Both the position numbers and the translations under genes were made by a program. The notes beneath the pieces were generated by a model, which ran no database searches, was not told the DNA's origin, and was given only the letters and a program-made list of their open reading frames with translations. A stretch of DNA of 64,000 nucleotides from Desulfosporosinus fructosivorans (GTDB taxonomy: Bacteria; Bacillota; Desulfitobacteriia; Desulfitobacteriales; Desulfitobacteriaceae), in NCBI RefSeq assembly GCF_004766045.1, contig NZ_SPQQ01000010.1, forward strand, positions 1 to 64,000. The letters are read 5' to 3'. Below, one piece after another: positions 7,772 to 16,041 of this stretch (position 1 is the first letter of the stretch; each line of letters starts with the position of its first letter).

Positions 7772-9124
7772 TTGACATTACATATTCATTTCGTTGGCAT
7801 AAAAGGAACAGGTATGAGCGCTTTAGCTCAAATTAGCGCTCAAATTGAAGGTGCAACCATTTCAGGGTCTGATGTAGAAGAGAGCTTTTATACTGACAGC
7901 GTCCTGAAACGTGCCCAAATTCCCGTATTGAGTTTTTCTCCTAAAAATGTTGAAAACGCAGATTTAGTGGTTACCTCTGCAGCCTATACAAATTTACATC
8001 CAGAAATTTCTCGAGCAATGGAACTTAATATTCCAGTCTTGACTTACCCCCAATATCTAGGGCGCTTGCTCTCCAAAAAACGCGGAATTTCCGTTACCGG
8101 TACGCACGGTAAAACTACGACGACCGCCATGATGGGCCTAATAATGCTCCAAGCTGGATTAGATCCGACGATTGTTGTTGGCAGTGATGTTCCAAGTATT
8201 GGCGGGAATGCACATTCCGGAAAAGGGGAATTTTTCTTAGCAGAGTCTTGTGAATATCGGCGTCATTTCCTTAATTACTCTCCTGAACACTTGGTAATTA
8301 CCAACATTGAATTTGACCATCCGGATTATTTTAATGACCTTGATGATGTTATTGCTGCGTTCGCTGAACTTGCCAAAAAGGTACCGGCGCACGGCCATAT
8401 CTACGTTTGGGACGAAGACCCGAATCGAAAATCCCTCTTGTCAGACGCGCCAATCACAACCTTTGGGCTCTCTGAGTCCGCAGATGTTCGCGCAACAGAG
8501 ATTGTATTCCAAGACGAACGAAGTTCGATGAAAATTATGCTTAAAGGGGAATATGTCGGGGATCTTAATCTCCATGTTGCAGGGAGACATAACATTATCA
8601 ATGCCTTGGCAACCATTGCCTTATGCTGCGAGATCGGCATACCTATCCAAGCAATCCTATTCGGCCTAGGCCTGTTCAATGGAACAAAACGACGCTTTGA
8701 GCATATAGGAAGTAACAAAAATGGCGCCTTGATCGTTGATGACTATGCACATCATCCAACCGAAATCCGCACCACTCTAGAAGGGGCACGCCTATCCTTT
8801 CCTGATCGTCGCATCCGTGCCATTTTCCAACCTCATACCTTTAGTAGAACAGAAAAACTCTTACTTGAATTCTCGCAATCTTTTCAAGGGGCGGACGAAG
8901 TCGTAGTCGCTGACATTTTCGCCTCAGCAAGGGAACAGGAACATTACACAGTTTCTTCCTTAAATTTAGCGGATCTAATCCTTAAACAAGGGATTCAAGC
9001 ACGCTACATCGGAACGTTGGAAGACATAGGAGTTTACCTTAACGATACACTTGCACCAGAGGATCTCGTCCTTACTTTAGGAGCAGGAGATATCTACAAA
9101 GTCGGATTAGGCATCGTCAGCTAA
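7772..9124 (+). CDS. murC: UDP-N-acetylmuramate--L-alanine ligase (MurC type)
   Basis: 450 residues, the usual MurC length. Domains in order: Rossmann UDP-binding (HFVGIKGTGMSALAQI), central ATPase with VTGTHGKTTTT (P-loop near 109-119), and C-terminal ligase domain with DDYAHHPTEI and FQPHTFSRT. It joins L-Ala to UDP-MurNAc in cytoplasmic peptidoglycan synthesis. The start is TTG with GGAAGGGACG upstream. As it stands alone, away from a mur/fts cluster, it may be a second copy; Mpl-type recycling ligase is less likely because the length and motifs fit MurC. Confidence 0.85.
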   Translation: MTLHIHFVGIKGTGMSALAQISAQIEGATISGSDVEESFYTDSVLKRAQIPVLSFSPKNVENADLVVTSAAYTNLHPEISRAMELNIPVLTYPQYLGRLLSKKRGISVTGTHGKTTTTAMMGLIMLQAGLDPTIVVGSDVPSIGGNAHSGKGEFFLAESCEYRRHFLNYSPEHLVITNIEFDHPDYFNDLDDVIAAFAELAKKVPAHGHIYVWDEDPNRKSLLSDAPITTFGLSESADVRATEIVFQDERSSMKIMLKGEYVGDLNLHVAGRHNIINALATIALCCEIGIPIQAILFGLGLFNGTKRRFEHIGSNKNGALIVDDYAHHPTEIRTTLEGARLSFPDRRIRAIFQPHTFSRTEKLLLEFSQSFQGADEVVVADIFASAREQEHYTVSSLNLADLILKQGIQARYIGTLEDIGVYLNDTLAPEDLVLTLGAGDIYKVGLGIVS

Positions 9125-9138
9125 TTATGACGTGATTT

Positions 9139-9178
9139 TAGGGGCAGTTACGAATTCTTTTATTCGTAACTGCCCCTA
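9139..9178. terminator. Bidirectional hairpin between murC and the NAD operon
   Basis: TAGGGGCAGTTACGAAT (9139-9155) and its exact complement (9162-9178) form a 17-bp stem between converging genes. The T-tracts are weak on both sides. Confidence 0.65.
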
Positions 9179-9231
9179 TCTGTTGTTGTAATAAATCATT
9201 TGATGCTCGTAAAACCGTTAATGTCATATCT

Positions 9232-9792
9232 TTATCCCTTGATTGCCTGGATCCCCTTTATAATCTCATCCCAGCTATGACAGCGCGTTATACCACTGGA
9301 GAGCTCCTCTTGATTATAACTGGCATCAAGTAAGAATACCGGCAGTCCACTTTCCGCAATCAATCTGGCATTCACCTGATAATCCTCGATAAAAACCTCG
9401 ATACCCCAAAGTTTGACCAACTCTAATTTACTACTAACCCCCGCGAAAAGAACGCGTTCATGCTCGTGTGGAATTCCACACATTGAGAGCCAGCGAACTG
9501 TGACATCCTTTTCTTCAGGTGTGCGAGCCGTAATATAAATTACTTCATGCCCCTCCCTAAGAAGGGTCTCAATCCCCTCCTTGGCGCCCGTTATAGGTTT
9601 GGGAGCCATCAACAATCGCTCTGCATTACAGACAAAGTAGTCGTTCATAGCATCTCTTGACACATCAAAAACCAAATGCATTTCATAGTCGTCGATGACC
9701 GCTACGTTCCTATCAAAGTGCAGATTCAATTCTGTTAACCAACATGGATAACTATCAGAAACGACACCGTCAATATCTATTCCAATACGCAC
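9232..9792 (-). CDS. 5'(3')-deoxyribonucleotidase-like HAD phosphatase (NT5C/YqfW type)
   Basis: 186 residues. The HAD nucleophile motif is DIDGVVSDS near residue 6 (catalytic Asp6, Asp8), motif II is in YITAR near 94, and the acidic motif is FIEDY near 134. The family removes phosphate from (deoxy)ribonucleotides. GTG start, one base from the nadE stop codon, so it is the last gene of the pncB-nadE operon. In this setting it may process nicotinate or nicotinamide nucleotides, but that is inference from position. Confidence 0.75.
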   Translation of the reverse strand: MRIGIDIDGVVSDSYPCWLTELNLHFDRNVAVIDDYEMHLVFDVSRDAMNDYFVCNAERLLMAPKPITGAKEGIETLLREGHEVIYITARTPEEKDVTVRWLSMCGIPHEHERVLFAGVSSKLELVKLWGIEVFIEDYQVNARLIAESGLPVFLLDASYNQEELSSGITRCHSWDEIIKGIQAIKG

Positions 9793-9793
9793 G

Positions 9794-10567
9794 TTAGTCT
9801 AACCCCTTTAGTTTCGGAAGTTCCAGGCTGGGAGGAAGATTACGTTTATGTTCACTCTGACGATGGAGGGTTTCAATACGTTCTTGTACCTCTGGAGCGA
9901 CCTTTTCCTCAAGTAAATAACGATCAATTAAGTCGTATGTTAGGCCCATTTCAGATTCATCCGTTTGCCCAGGCCAGAGCCCTGCAGTCGGTATTCGGGT
10001 AGCAATTCTCATGGGAAGTCCTAACATCCTAGCCCATGCGCGCACTTCTGCTTTTGTGAGCGAACTGATCGGTAAGATATCGACACCGCCGTCGCCATAT
10101 TTCGTGAAATACCCTGTATAACTTTCTGGAGCATTATCGGTCCCCACCACCATGTAATTCATGGCATTTGCCACGGCATACAAAGTAGACATCCGTAAAC
10201 GTGCCTTCAAATTTCCCTGGCTTAACTTTTCCCCTTCTAACTCGCAGCCTTGACTTTCCAACCCCTTCTTGACTTGTCCCATAATCTGGGTATGGGCACC
10301 GCCGAGGTTTACCTCTATCATTCTTATTTCAAAGCCTTCTGCAATCCATAAGGCATCCTCTTTATCCTCTGGATCAGAATGACTGGGCATAACTAGCCCG
10401 ATGCAATTATCAGGAAAAGCGCGACTACAAAGCCCTGCGACCACTGCGGAGTCAACTCCCCCAGAGATTCCTACCACGAGTCCTTTTGCCTTAGCCTCGG
10501 ACACCCTTTCACGTAACCAATCCACCGTTTGATTGATACGGCCTTCTAATTCGTTATCTGTCCACAT
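9794..10567 (-). CDS. nadE: NH3-dependent NAD+ synthetase
   Basis: 257 residues. The N-type ATP pyrophosphatase loop SGGVDSAVV (near 35-43) adenylates NaAD. The NaAD-binding region TDNAPESYTGYFTKYGDGG is clear, and TKAEVRAWARMLGLP matches the C-terminal part. No glutaminase domain, so it uses free ammonia. It overlaps the upstream pncB by 14 bases and abuts the nucleotidase, forming a salvage route nicotinate to NaMN (PncB), then NaAD (NadD elsewhere), then NAD. Confidence 0.93.
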   Translation of the reverse strand: MWTDNELEGRINQTVDWLRERVSEAKAKGLVVGISGGVDSAVVAGLCSRAFPDNCIGLVMPSHSDPEDKEDALWIAEGFEIRMIEVNLGGAHTQIMGQVKKGLESQGCELEGEKLSQGNLKARLRMSTLYAVANAMNYMVVGTDNAPESYTGYFTKYGDGGVDILPISSLTKAEVRAWARMLGLPMRIATRIPTAGLWPGQTDESEMGLTYDLIDRYLLEEKVAPEVQERIETLHRQSEHKRNLPPSLELPKLKGLD

Positions 10568-12032
10568 TTTGATCTACCCCCTGATTTTGATTATTTGCTA
10601 AAATATCCTGATGGATCGTTAAAAGTAATTTCTGTTTTAATTCAAAGAGATTAGTCGACAAATCGACAATATAGCTGTGTGGATTCGTTAATCGTTTAAC
10701 TTCATCCCAAAGAGTATCCAATTCTATTTTAGCATACTCCTGAACCTCTGTGAGCTTTGGTAAGTCATAAACCCGCTTTCCGCCTCTAAACACAGGAATC
10801 ATGAGATCTCTGGTGCTGAAATTCTTTAATGTTTTTTGTTTCCACGTCTGAACAGGATCAAAAATCGTAAGGGGCTTGCCCTCTGTGAAAACTTCATTTT
10901 CTAAAGTAATAAGATCTGCCATCGCTTTTCCAGCTCGGTCGTAAAAGCGCACTACTTTTTTAATGCCAGGGTTCGTGATTTTGGATATGTTCTCAGAGAC
11001 TTTTAAGCGAGGTTGAAACACATTCTGCTCCCCTTCAGCGGCCAGTTTGTATACCCCTCCTAAAGATGGGCTGTCCTTGGATGTAATTAGACTCGTTCCG
11101 ACACCCCATGCATCAATTGCTGCGCCCTGAGCCTTAATTGCGAAAATAGTTTCTTCGTCTAAATCATTAGACCCTACAATAATAGCACTCTTTAGCCCCG
11201 CTACATCGAGCATACGACGGGCTTCCCTCGATAAATACGTTAAATCCCCGCTATCTAAACGTATCCCTACGAAGTGGTGACCTTCCGCTTCTAGTTCAAG
11301 ACCAACCTTAATTGCATTGGGGACACCAGATTTGATAACATTGTACGTATCCACCAGCAATAAGCATTTATCTGGGAAAGTCCGCGCATAAGCCCGGAAC
11401 GCCTCCAGTTCCGTTGGGAAACACTGAATCCAGCTGTGCGCCTGGGTTCCTGAAACGGGAATACCGTATCGTTTTCCGGCTAGGACATTTGACGTAGATT
11501 GGCACCCCCCGATAAATGCTGCCCGCGCTCCTAGAACTCCAGCATCTGGTCCCTGCGCCCTGCGCAAACCAAATTCCATAACTGAACCACCATGTGCCGC
11601 TGACACCACCCGTGACGCCTTGGTTGCAATTAAGCTCTGAAAATTCACCAAGTTCAAAATAGCTGTCTCTAGGAGCTGAGTTTCCATGATTCGCCCTTTA
11701 ATACGGATCAACGGTTCAAATGGGAAAACAGGGGTCCCTTCCGGAATCGCGTCAATATCCCCAGTAAAACGGAAGTTACGCAGTTCCTCGATAAAATCCT
11801 CCGTAAAGAGGTTTAGGCTTCTCAAATACGCCAGATCCTCTTCTCCAAAGGTGAGGTTTTCGATATATTCGACGACTTGTTCAAGTCCCGCTGCCAGAAC
11901 ATATCCACCTTTGAATGGAAGCGTTCGAAAGAAGACATCAAATACGGCTTCCTTATCACGACATCCGTTCATGTAATACCCCTGCATCATGGTTAATTGA
12001 TAAAGGTCTGTTAACATCGTTAGATTTTGCAT
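10554..12032 (-). CDS. pncB: Nicotinate phosphoribosyltransferase
   Basis: 492 residues. N-terminal LTDLYQLTMMQGYYMNG, central EFGLRRAQGPDAG and GTQAHSWIQ, and the phosphate-binding GIRLDSGDL are characteristic of NAPRTase. It converts nicotinate and PRPP to nicotinate mononucleotide. I place the start at 12032 because GAGGGGA lies 5-6 bases upstream; an upstream in-frame start would bury that site. First gene of the three-gene NAD operon. Confidence 0.93.
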   Translation of the reverse strand: MQNLTMLTDLYQLTMMQGYYMNGCRDKEAVFDVFFRTLPFKGGYVLAAGLEQVVEYIENLTFGEEDLAYLRSLNLFTEDFIEELRNFRFTGDIDAIPEGTPVFPFEPLIRIKGRIMETQLLETAILNLVNFQSLIATKASRVVSAAHGGSVMEFGLRRAQGPDAGVLGARAAFIGGCQSTSNVLAGKRYGIPVSGTQAHSWIQCFPTELEAFRAYARTFPDKCLLLVDTYNVIKSGVPNAIKVGLELEAEGHHFVGIRLDSGDLTYLSREARRMLDVAGLKSAIIVGSNDLDEETIFAIKAQGAAIDAWGVGTSLITSKDSPSLGGVYKLAAEGEQNVFQPRLKVSENISKITNPGIKKVVRFYDRAGKAMADLITLENEVFTEGKPLTIFDPVQTWKQKTLKNFSTRDLMIPVFRGGKRVYDLPKLTEVQEYAKIELDTLWDEVKRLTNPHSYIVDLSTNLFELKQKLLLTIHQDILANNQNQGVDQNVDR

Positions 12033-12157
12033 TGCAAATCCCCTCGCCACTCTCACTTGAAATTGGTTGATTGCTGTATAAACTATAGCTTACTATATTT
12101 GATGCAAATCATGCGTGAGAATTTCGACCTTTTACCCAAGATATCCTGCTTTCAACC

Positions 12158-12190
12158 ATAAATAAAAACCTAAAGGATAATCCCTCTAGG
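12158..12190 (-). terminator. Minus-strand terminator
   Basis: On the minus strand CCTAGAGG-ATTATC-type loop-CCTTTAGG is followed by TTTTTATTTA. No gene ends into it from the right for several hundred bases, so it would end any transcript coming from the DnaA-box region. Confidence 0.55.
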
Positions 12191-12236
12191 TACAAAGAGT
12201 TAAATTGTCGTATTTTCGGCGAGATGGACTAAGGAC

Positions 12237-12331
12237 TTATCCACAGGAACTGTTCAGTTATCCCCTATTGTATAAGGTTTATCCACCATGAAATTCGATC
12301 TATTTTGATATTGTCCACAGAGTTATCCACA
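12237..12331 (+). promoter_or_regulatory. Cluster of four DnaA boxes
   Basis: TTATCCACA at 12237-12245 and 12323-12331 are perfect; TTATCCACC at 12279-12287 and TTGTCCACA at 12311-12319 differ by one base. All are in the same orientation within 95 bases of non-coding DNA. No dnaA or dnaN gene is nearby, so a DnaA-titrating or regulatory cluster is more likely than the main origin. Confidence 0.7.
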
Positions 12332-12622
12332 CTATACACAGATTTATTCTAAATTGCGTGAGAACTCAGTCATAAAACCCAGTAATCAAGCATGGTACAT
12401 ACTTGCTCCAAACCCTATACCGGTATCAGATCCCCTTTTTAGTGTATAATTCCATCCAATGCCTATTTTTCCGCTTGCATACGGCATTAACTACTTCTTT
12501 TCTGCATTTTTTTTGACAATGTCAGTTTTAATTTTTCTGTGCAGCCCCTGTACCTCATCTTGATGGGGCTGTGCTAAAACTTGTTTGTGTTGTTTTCACA
12601 TCTCCACTTTTGCTTCTATATC

Positions 12623-12675
12623 ATCAAAAAGCGTCCTCACTCCACTTTGATAGTGAAATGAGTACGCTTTTTGAT
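12623..12675. other. Long hairpin in the pncB-argH gap
   Basis: ATCAAAAAGCGT (12623-12634) and ACGCTTTTTGAT (12664-12675) are exact complements, with nested CTCA/TGAG and CACT/AGTG pairings inside. A smaller CAGCCCC/GGGGCTG stem lies at 12542-12571. Function unknown; could be a terminator or an RNA structure. Confidence 0.5.
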
Positions 12676-12770
12676 TCTTGTAACCACTTAGAATTTTGGA
12701 GACTGAGTTTTCACACGGCCTCTCCCATGGCAAGGCTCACACCTTACCCGTTTCCAACCAGGTACTCAGA

Positions 12771-12803
12771 ATGCAAGTCGAAGAACCGTCCCCCAACTTG
12801 CAT
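12771..12803 (+). repeat. REP element (GAACCGTCCC loop type)
   Basis: ATGCAAGT and ACTTGCAT flank the loop motif GAACCGTCCCCC. The same stem-plus-CGTCCC design occurs at 27226-27281, 33463-33520 and next to the transposase at 18.1-19.05 kb. It stands directly in front of the structured repeat copy 1. Confidence 0.65.
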
Positions 12804-12810
12804 CCAATGG

Positions 12811-13166
12811 CCACAGAGACAAGACGGTGCGCATGAAATGCGCCGTCTCCCCAACATCTCCAAAGCAAATCTAACCGTTTCCCGTTGTTCTCCGTCCTCC
12901 GACCCAAGCCCGGGACGCAGTGTCACACAAGCGCGACGTCTTTACGTAAGCAGCCTAGCAAACTTCCGTGTAAGCGACCCCAAATACGGGGCTGAGCACA
13001 GGACGTGCGAAGCCACCAACTGAGCCAAGGATGGCGAATTTGGCGAAACACTCACCCGTGTTTCGCCCCGCTCCCCAGAGACAAGAGCTTACACGGTTAG
13101 TTTGCTCTGCGGCGTAAGCACGAGTGCTGTGTGACACAAGTCCCTCACACAAGTCCCTCTCGGCTT
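12811..13166. repeat. Structured dispersed repeat, copy 1
   Basis: Non-coding, related over ~340 bases to 33531-33880. Stems: A, AGACGG(T)GCGCAT/ATGCGCCGTCT at 12822-12847; B, GGCGAAACAC/GTGTTTCGCC at 13042-13067; C, long-range GCAAACTTCCGTGTAAGC (12958-12975) with GCTTACACGGTTAGTTTGC (13087-13105); outer GTGTCACACA with TGTGTGACAC. Copy 2 keeps the stems with paired changes. It ends over the argH stop codon. Open frames crossing it are not conserved between copies, so I do not call genes here. Confidence 0.75.
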
Positions 13167-14515
13167 ACCCTAATTCCTTCAGCAACCGTTTCAGGCGAAG
13201 GACCTCCCGTTATCTTGCGAGCGCGTACACAATGTTCTATCCCGATAGCTCCAAACAAATCCTCTTCGAAGATTGGAGAAATGCCCTGATACTCACTTAA
13301 TCCCATATCTTCCAATCCAATTCCCTTTTTGCTACAATGTAGTACAATGCGTCCGACTAACTCATGCGCTTCCCGGAAAGGAACTCCTTTCTTAGCCATA
13401 TAATCTGCCAGATCCGTTGCATTGGTGAACCCACCTTTTGCTCCACGAGCCATCGCCTCTCGGTTTACTACCATCGTTTTAAGCATGGGTTCAACAACTA
13501 GCAAGCACTTCTGAATCGTATCCACTGCATCAAAAACCTGTTCCTTGTCCTCTTGCATATCTTTGTTATAAGCTAGCGGAAGGCCTTTCATGACTGTTAA
13601 GAGGGCAACTAAATCACCATATACGCGCCCAGTTTTCCCTCTCACTAATTCTGCCACATCTGGATTTTTCTTTTGAGGCATGATACTTGACCCTGTGGAA
13701 TATCCGTCATCCATCGTAATAAATTGAAATTCCCCAGTGGACCAAATAACGAGTTCCTCACACATTCTGCTTAAGTGCATCATCATGATAGATGCGGTTG
13801 CTAGAAATTCCAAGGCGAAATCTCGATCGCTCACCCCATCTAAGCTGTTTAAAGTGACTCCGTCAAATCCAAGTTCCAGAGCCGCTTGCATCCTATCCAG
13901 CGGAAATGTCGTTCCGGCCATCGCTCCTGAACCGAGAGGAGAAGTATTTAATCGTTTACGAGTATCTTTGAGTCGATCAAGGTCTCGTAAAAACATTTGC
14001 ACGTAGGCCATCATATGATGGGCAAATGTGATTGGCTGTGCCTTTTGCATATGTGTATATCCAGGCATCCAAGTTTCAAGATGCTCTTCTGATATATTGA
14101 GAAGAGTGTTGACCAACTCCTCCAGTAGAATTTTAGTCTCGTCAATCTCGCTTCTCAAATAAAGCCTTAAATCTAAGGCTACTTGGTCATTTCGACTGCG
14201 CCCGGTATGTAATTTTTTCCCCACCGGCCCAATTCGTTCTGTTAATAGCTTCTCGATATTCATATGGATGTCTTCTGCGCCGATCTCAAATTCCACGTTT
14301 CCAGCTTGAATATCTTCGAGGATCGCCATTAGACCATTAATCATACGATTTGCTTCCTCTTCAGATATAACCCCAACACTGCCGAGCATTCTTGCGTGAG
14401 CTACACTCCCTAAGATATCCTGTTTGTAGAGGCGTTGGTCAAAGCTAATTGAGGAATGAAAATCTTCTACCAATGCATCTGTCGTCTTTTCAAAACGTCC
14501 GCCCCAGAGCTTCAA
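13145..14515 (-). CDS. argH: Argininosuccinate lyase
   Basis: 456 residues, normal length. KLWGGRFEKTTDALVEDFHS at the N-terminus, THMQKAQPITFAHH and the signature GSSIMPQKKNPDVAELVRGK (Ser near 280 is the catalytic base) identify it. It splits argininosuccinate into arginine and fumarate, the last arginine step. TTG start with AGGAAGATGA upstream. Its last four codons and stop lie in the GGGACTTGTG direct repeats of the adjoining structured repeat, so the extreme C-terminus seems to have been rewritten by that element. A hairpin/terminator separates it from argG. Confidence 0.95.
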   Translation of the reverse strand: MKLWGGRFEKTTDALVEDFHSSISFDQRLYKQDILGSVAHARMLGSVGVISEEEANRMINGLMAILEDIQAGNVEFEIGAEDIHMNIEKLLTERIGPVGKKLHTGRSRNDQVALDLRLYLRSEIDETKILLEELVNTLLNISEEHLETWMPGYTHMQKAQPITFAHHMMAYVQMFLRDLDRLKDTRKRLNTSPLGSGAMAGTTFPLDRMQAALELGFDGVTLNSLDGVSDRDFALEFLATASIMMMHLSRMCEELVIWSTGEFQFITMDDGYSTGSSIMPQKKNPDVAELVRGKTGRVYGDLVALLTVMKGLPLAYNKDMQEDKEQVFDAVDTIQKCLLVVEPMLKTMVVNREAMARGAKGGFTNATDLADYMAKKGVPFREAHELVGRIVLHCSKKGIGLEDMGLSEYQGISPIFEEDLFGAIGIEHCVRARKITGGPSPETVAEGIRVSREGLV

Positions 14516-14617
14516 ATCTCATCTTCCTTTCATCTGTCGATAACATTTTCCCTAATTCTTCAATGTTATCTCTCCCTATTATTTATATATTATCCTAAAA
14601 TCTACCCAGTAAAGAGT

Positions 14618-14653
14618 ACCTGTAAGGGCAATTCACGAATTGACCTTGCAGGT
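14618..14653. other. Hairpin in the argG-argH gap
   Basis: ACCTGTAAGGGCAATT pairs with AATTGACCTTGCAGGT with wobble positions only. On the minus strand it lies in the region upstream of argH and could be an attenuator or an RNA stem. Confidence 0.5.
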
Positions 14654-14675
14654 AAAGTTATACTTTTAGACTGGT

Positions 14676-14711
14676 ACGAAGAAAGCGCCGTTTACCGGCG
14701 CTAGTCTTCGT
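14676..14711 (-). terminator. Terminator after argG
   Basis: ACGAAGA and TCTTCGT enclose AGCGCCG/CGGCGCT, 3 bases after the argG stop codon, followed on the minus strand by TTCTTCG. Suggests that argG and argH transcripts are at least partly separate. Confidence 0.65.
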
Positions 14712-14714
14712 TCT

Positions 14715-15923
14715 TTATTTACGCAATCCTGACTCTTTCTCCATTAGTGCTCTTACCTTTAACGGTAAACCAAAAAGGTTAATAAACCCGCCAGCATCCT
14801 TTTGATCATACACTCCGTCCTCACCAAACGTTGCATACGCTTCATTATAGAGGGAGTAAGGGGATTTCACACCTGCTGAGGTGCAATTTCCTTTGTACAA
14901 TTTCACGCGTACTATACCTGTAACGTTTTTCTGAGTTACATTGACAAAGGCATCTAAAGCTTCACGCAGGGGAGAATACCACACTCCGTCATAAACTATT
15001 TCTGCATACTTTAAGGCTAATTGTTCTTTGTAATGAAGTGTAAGGCGGTCAAGCGTGAGATGTTCCAGAGCCTGGTGTGCCATATAGAGGATTGTTCCAC
15101 CTGGAGTCTCATATACACCACGCGATTTCATGCCGACTAGGCGGTTTTCAACCATATCGACAATTCCGATGCCGTTTTTTCCACCCATTTCATTGAGGGT
15201 TTCCAATAAAGCGACTGGAGCAATCTTCTCGCCATTTAAGGTGGTTGGAACCCCTTGTTCAAACCCAAGTTCAAGGTATGTTGCCTCATCAGGCGCATCC
15301 TCTGGAGAAACACCTAATAGATAAAGGTCACGTTTGGGTTCATTCCAAGGATCCTCCAAATCTCCACCTTCATGGCTCAAATGCCAAAGGTTACGATCCA
15401 TGCTATAGGGACGATCTTTCGTTACCGGAACTGGAATTCCACGCGCTTCAGCATAGTCGATGCAATCTTCCCTAGATTTGAGATCCCAAATCCTCCAAGG
15501 GGCAATAATCTCTAAGTCTGGGTTAAGGGCTTTAACACTCAGTTCGAAGCGCACTTGATCATTTCCTTTACCAGTTGCGCCATGGGCAATCGCCACTGCT
15601 CCTTCTTTCTCAGCGATTTCCACTAAACGACGAGCAATCAGAGGACGAGCAAACGAAGTTCCCAAGAGATAGTCTCCTTCATAAACTGCACCTGCCTTTA
15701 GCGTGGGAAAGATAAATTCCGTAAGAAATTCCTCTCGCAGATCTTCAATATACAATTTACTTGCACCGCTTTTAATAGCCTTCTCCTGCAACGGAGCCAA
15801 CTCTTCCCCTTGCCCGAGGTCTGCCGCCATGGCAATCACTTCATACCCGTACGTTTCCTTAAGCCAAGGAATAATTATGGACGTGTCCAACCCACCGGAA
15901 TATGCTAAAACAACCTTTTTCAT
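14715..15923 (-). CDS. argG: Argininosuccinate synthase
   Basis: 402 residues. AYSGGLDTSIIIPWL (near 8) is the PP-loop that binds ATP; GATGKGNDQVRFE and YSMDRNLWHLSHEGGDLEDP bind citrulline and aspartate. It makes argininosuccinate from citrulline, aspartate and ATP in the cytoplasm. Start supported by AGAGGGAGA 6 bases before the ATG. It follows argF with a 118-base gap containing palindromic AT-rich sequence (CGTGTA/TACACG) that could be an ArgR site. Confidence 0.96.
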   Translation of the reverse strand: MKKVVLAYSGGLDTSIIIPWLKETYGYEVIAMAADLGQGEELAPLQEKAIKSGASKLYIEDLREEFLTEFIFPTLKAGAVYEGDYLLGTSFARPLIARRLVEIAEKEGAVAIAHGATGKGNDQVRFELSVKALNPDLEIIAPWRIWDLKSREDCIDYAEARGIPVPVTKDRPYSMDRNLWHLSHEGGDLEDPWNEPKRDLYLLGVSPEDAPDEATYLELGFEQGVPTTLNGEKIAPVALLETLNEMGGKNGIGIVDMVENRLVGMKSRGVYETPGGTILYMAHQALEHLTLDRLTLHYKEQLALKYAEIVYDGVWYSPLREALDAFVNVTQKNVTGIVRVKLYKGNCTSAGVKSPYSLYNEAYATFGEDGVYDQKDAGGFINLFGLPLKVRALMEKESGLRK

Positions 15924-16041
15924 GTCTATCTCCCTCTTTTTAAAGAATCGTGTGAATGTATTGTGTATAGTATATAATCTACACGATGTTTTTATTTATC
16001 CTTAATTGTACTACATGTTGCTGTCATCCATCAATTATCAA

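Noticed and set aside
12181..12560. Chromosomal origin of replication
   Set aside because: There are DnaA boxes, but no dnaA, dnaN or ribosomal/replication genes nearby and no clear AT-rich unwinding element directly beside them.
12571..13152. Several open frames between pncB and argH
   Set aside because: They cross the structured repeat and are not conserved in the second copy; no convincing RBS.
13737..14006. Antisense frames within argH, argG, carB and other minus-strand genes
   Set aside because: They are opposite-strand shadows of well-conserved enzymes without their own RBS.
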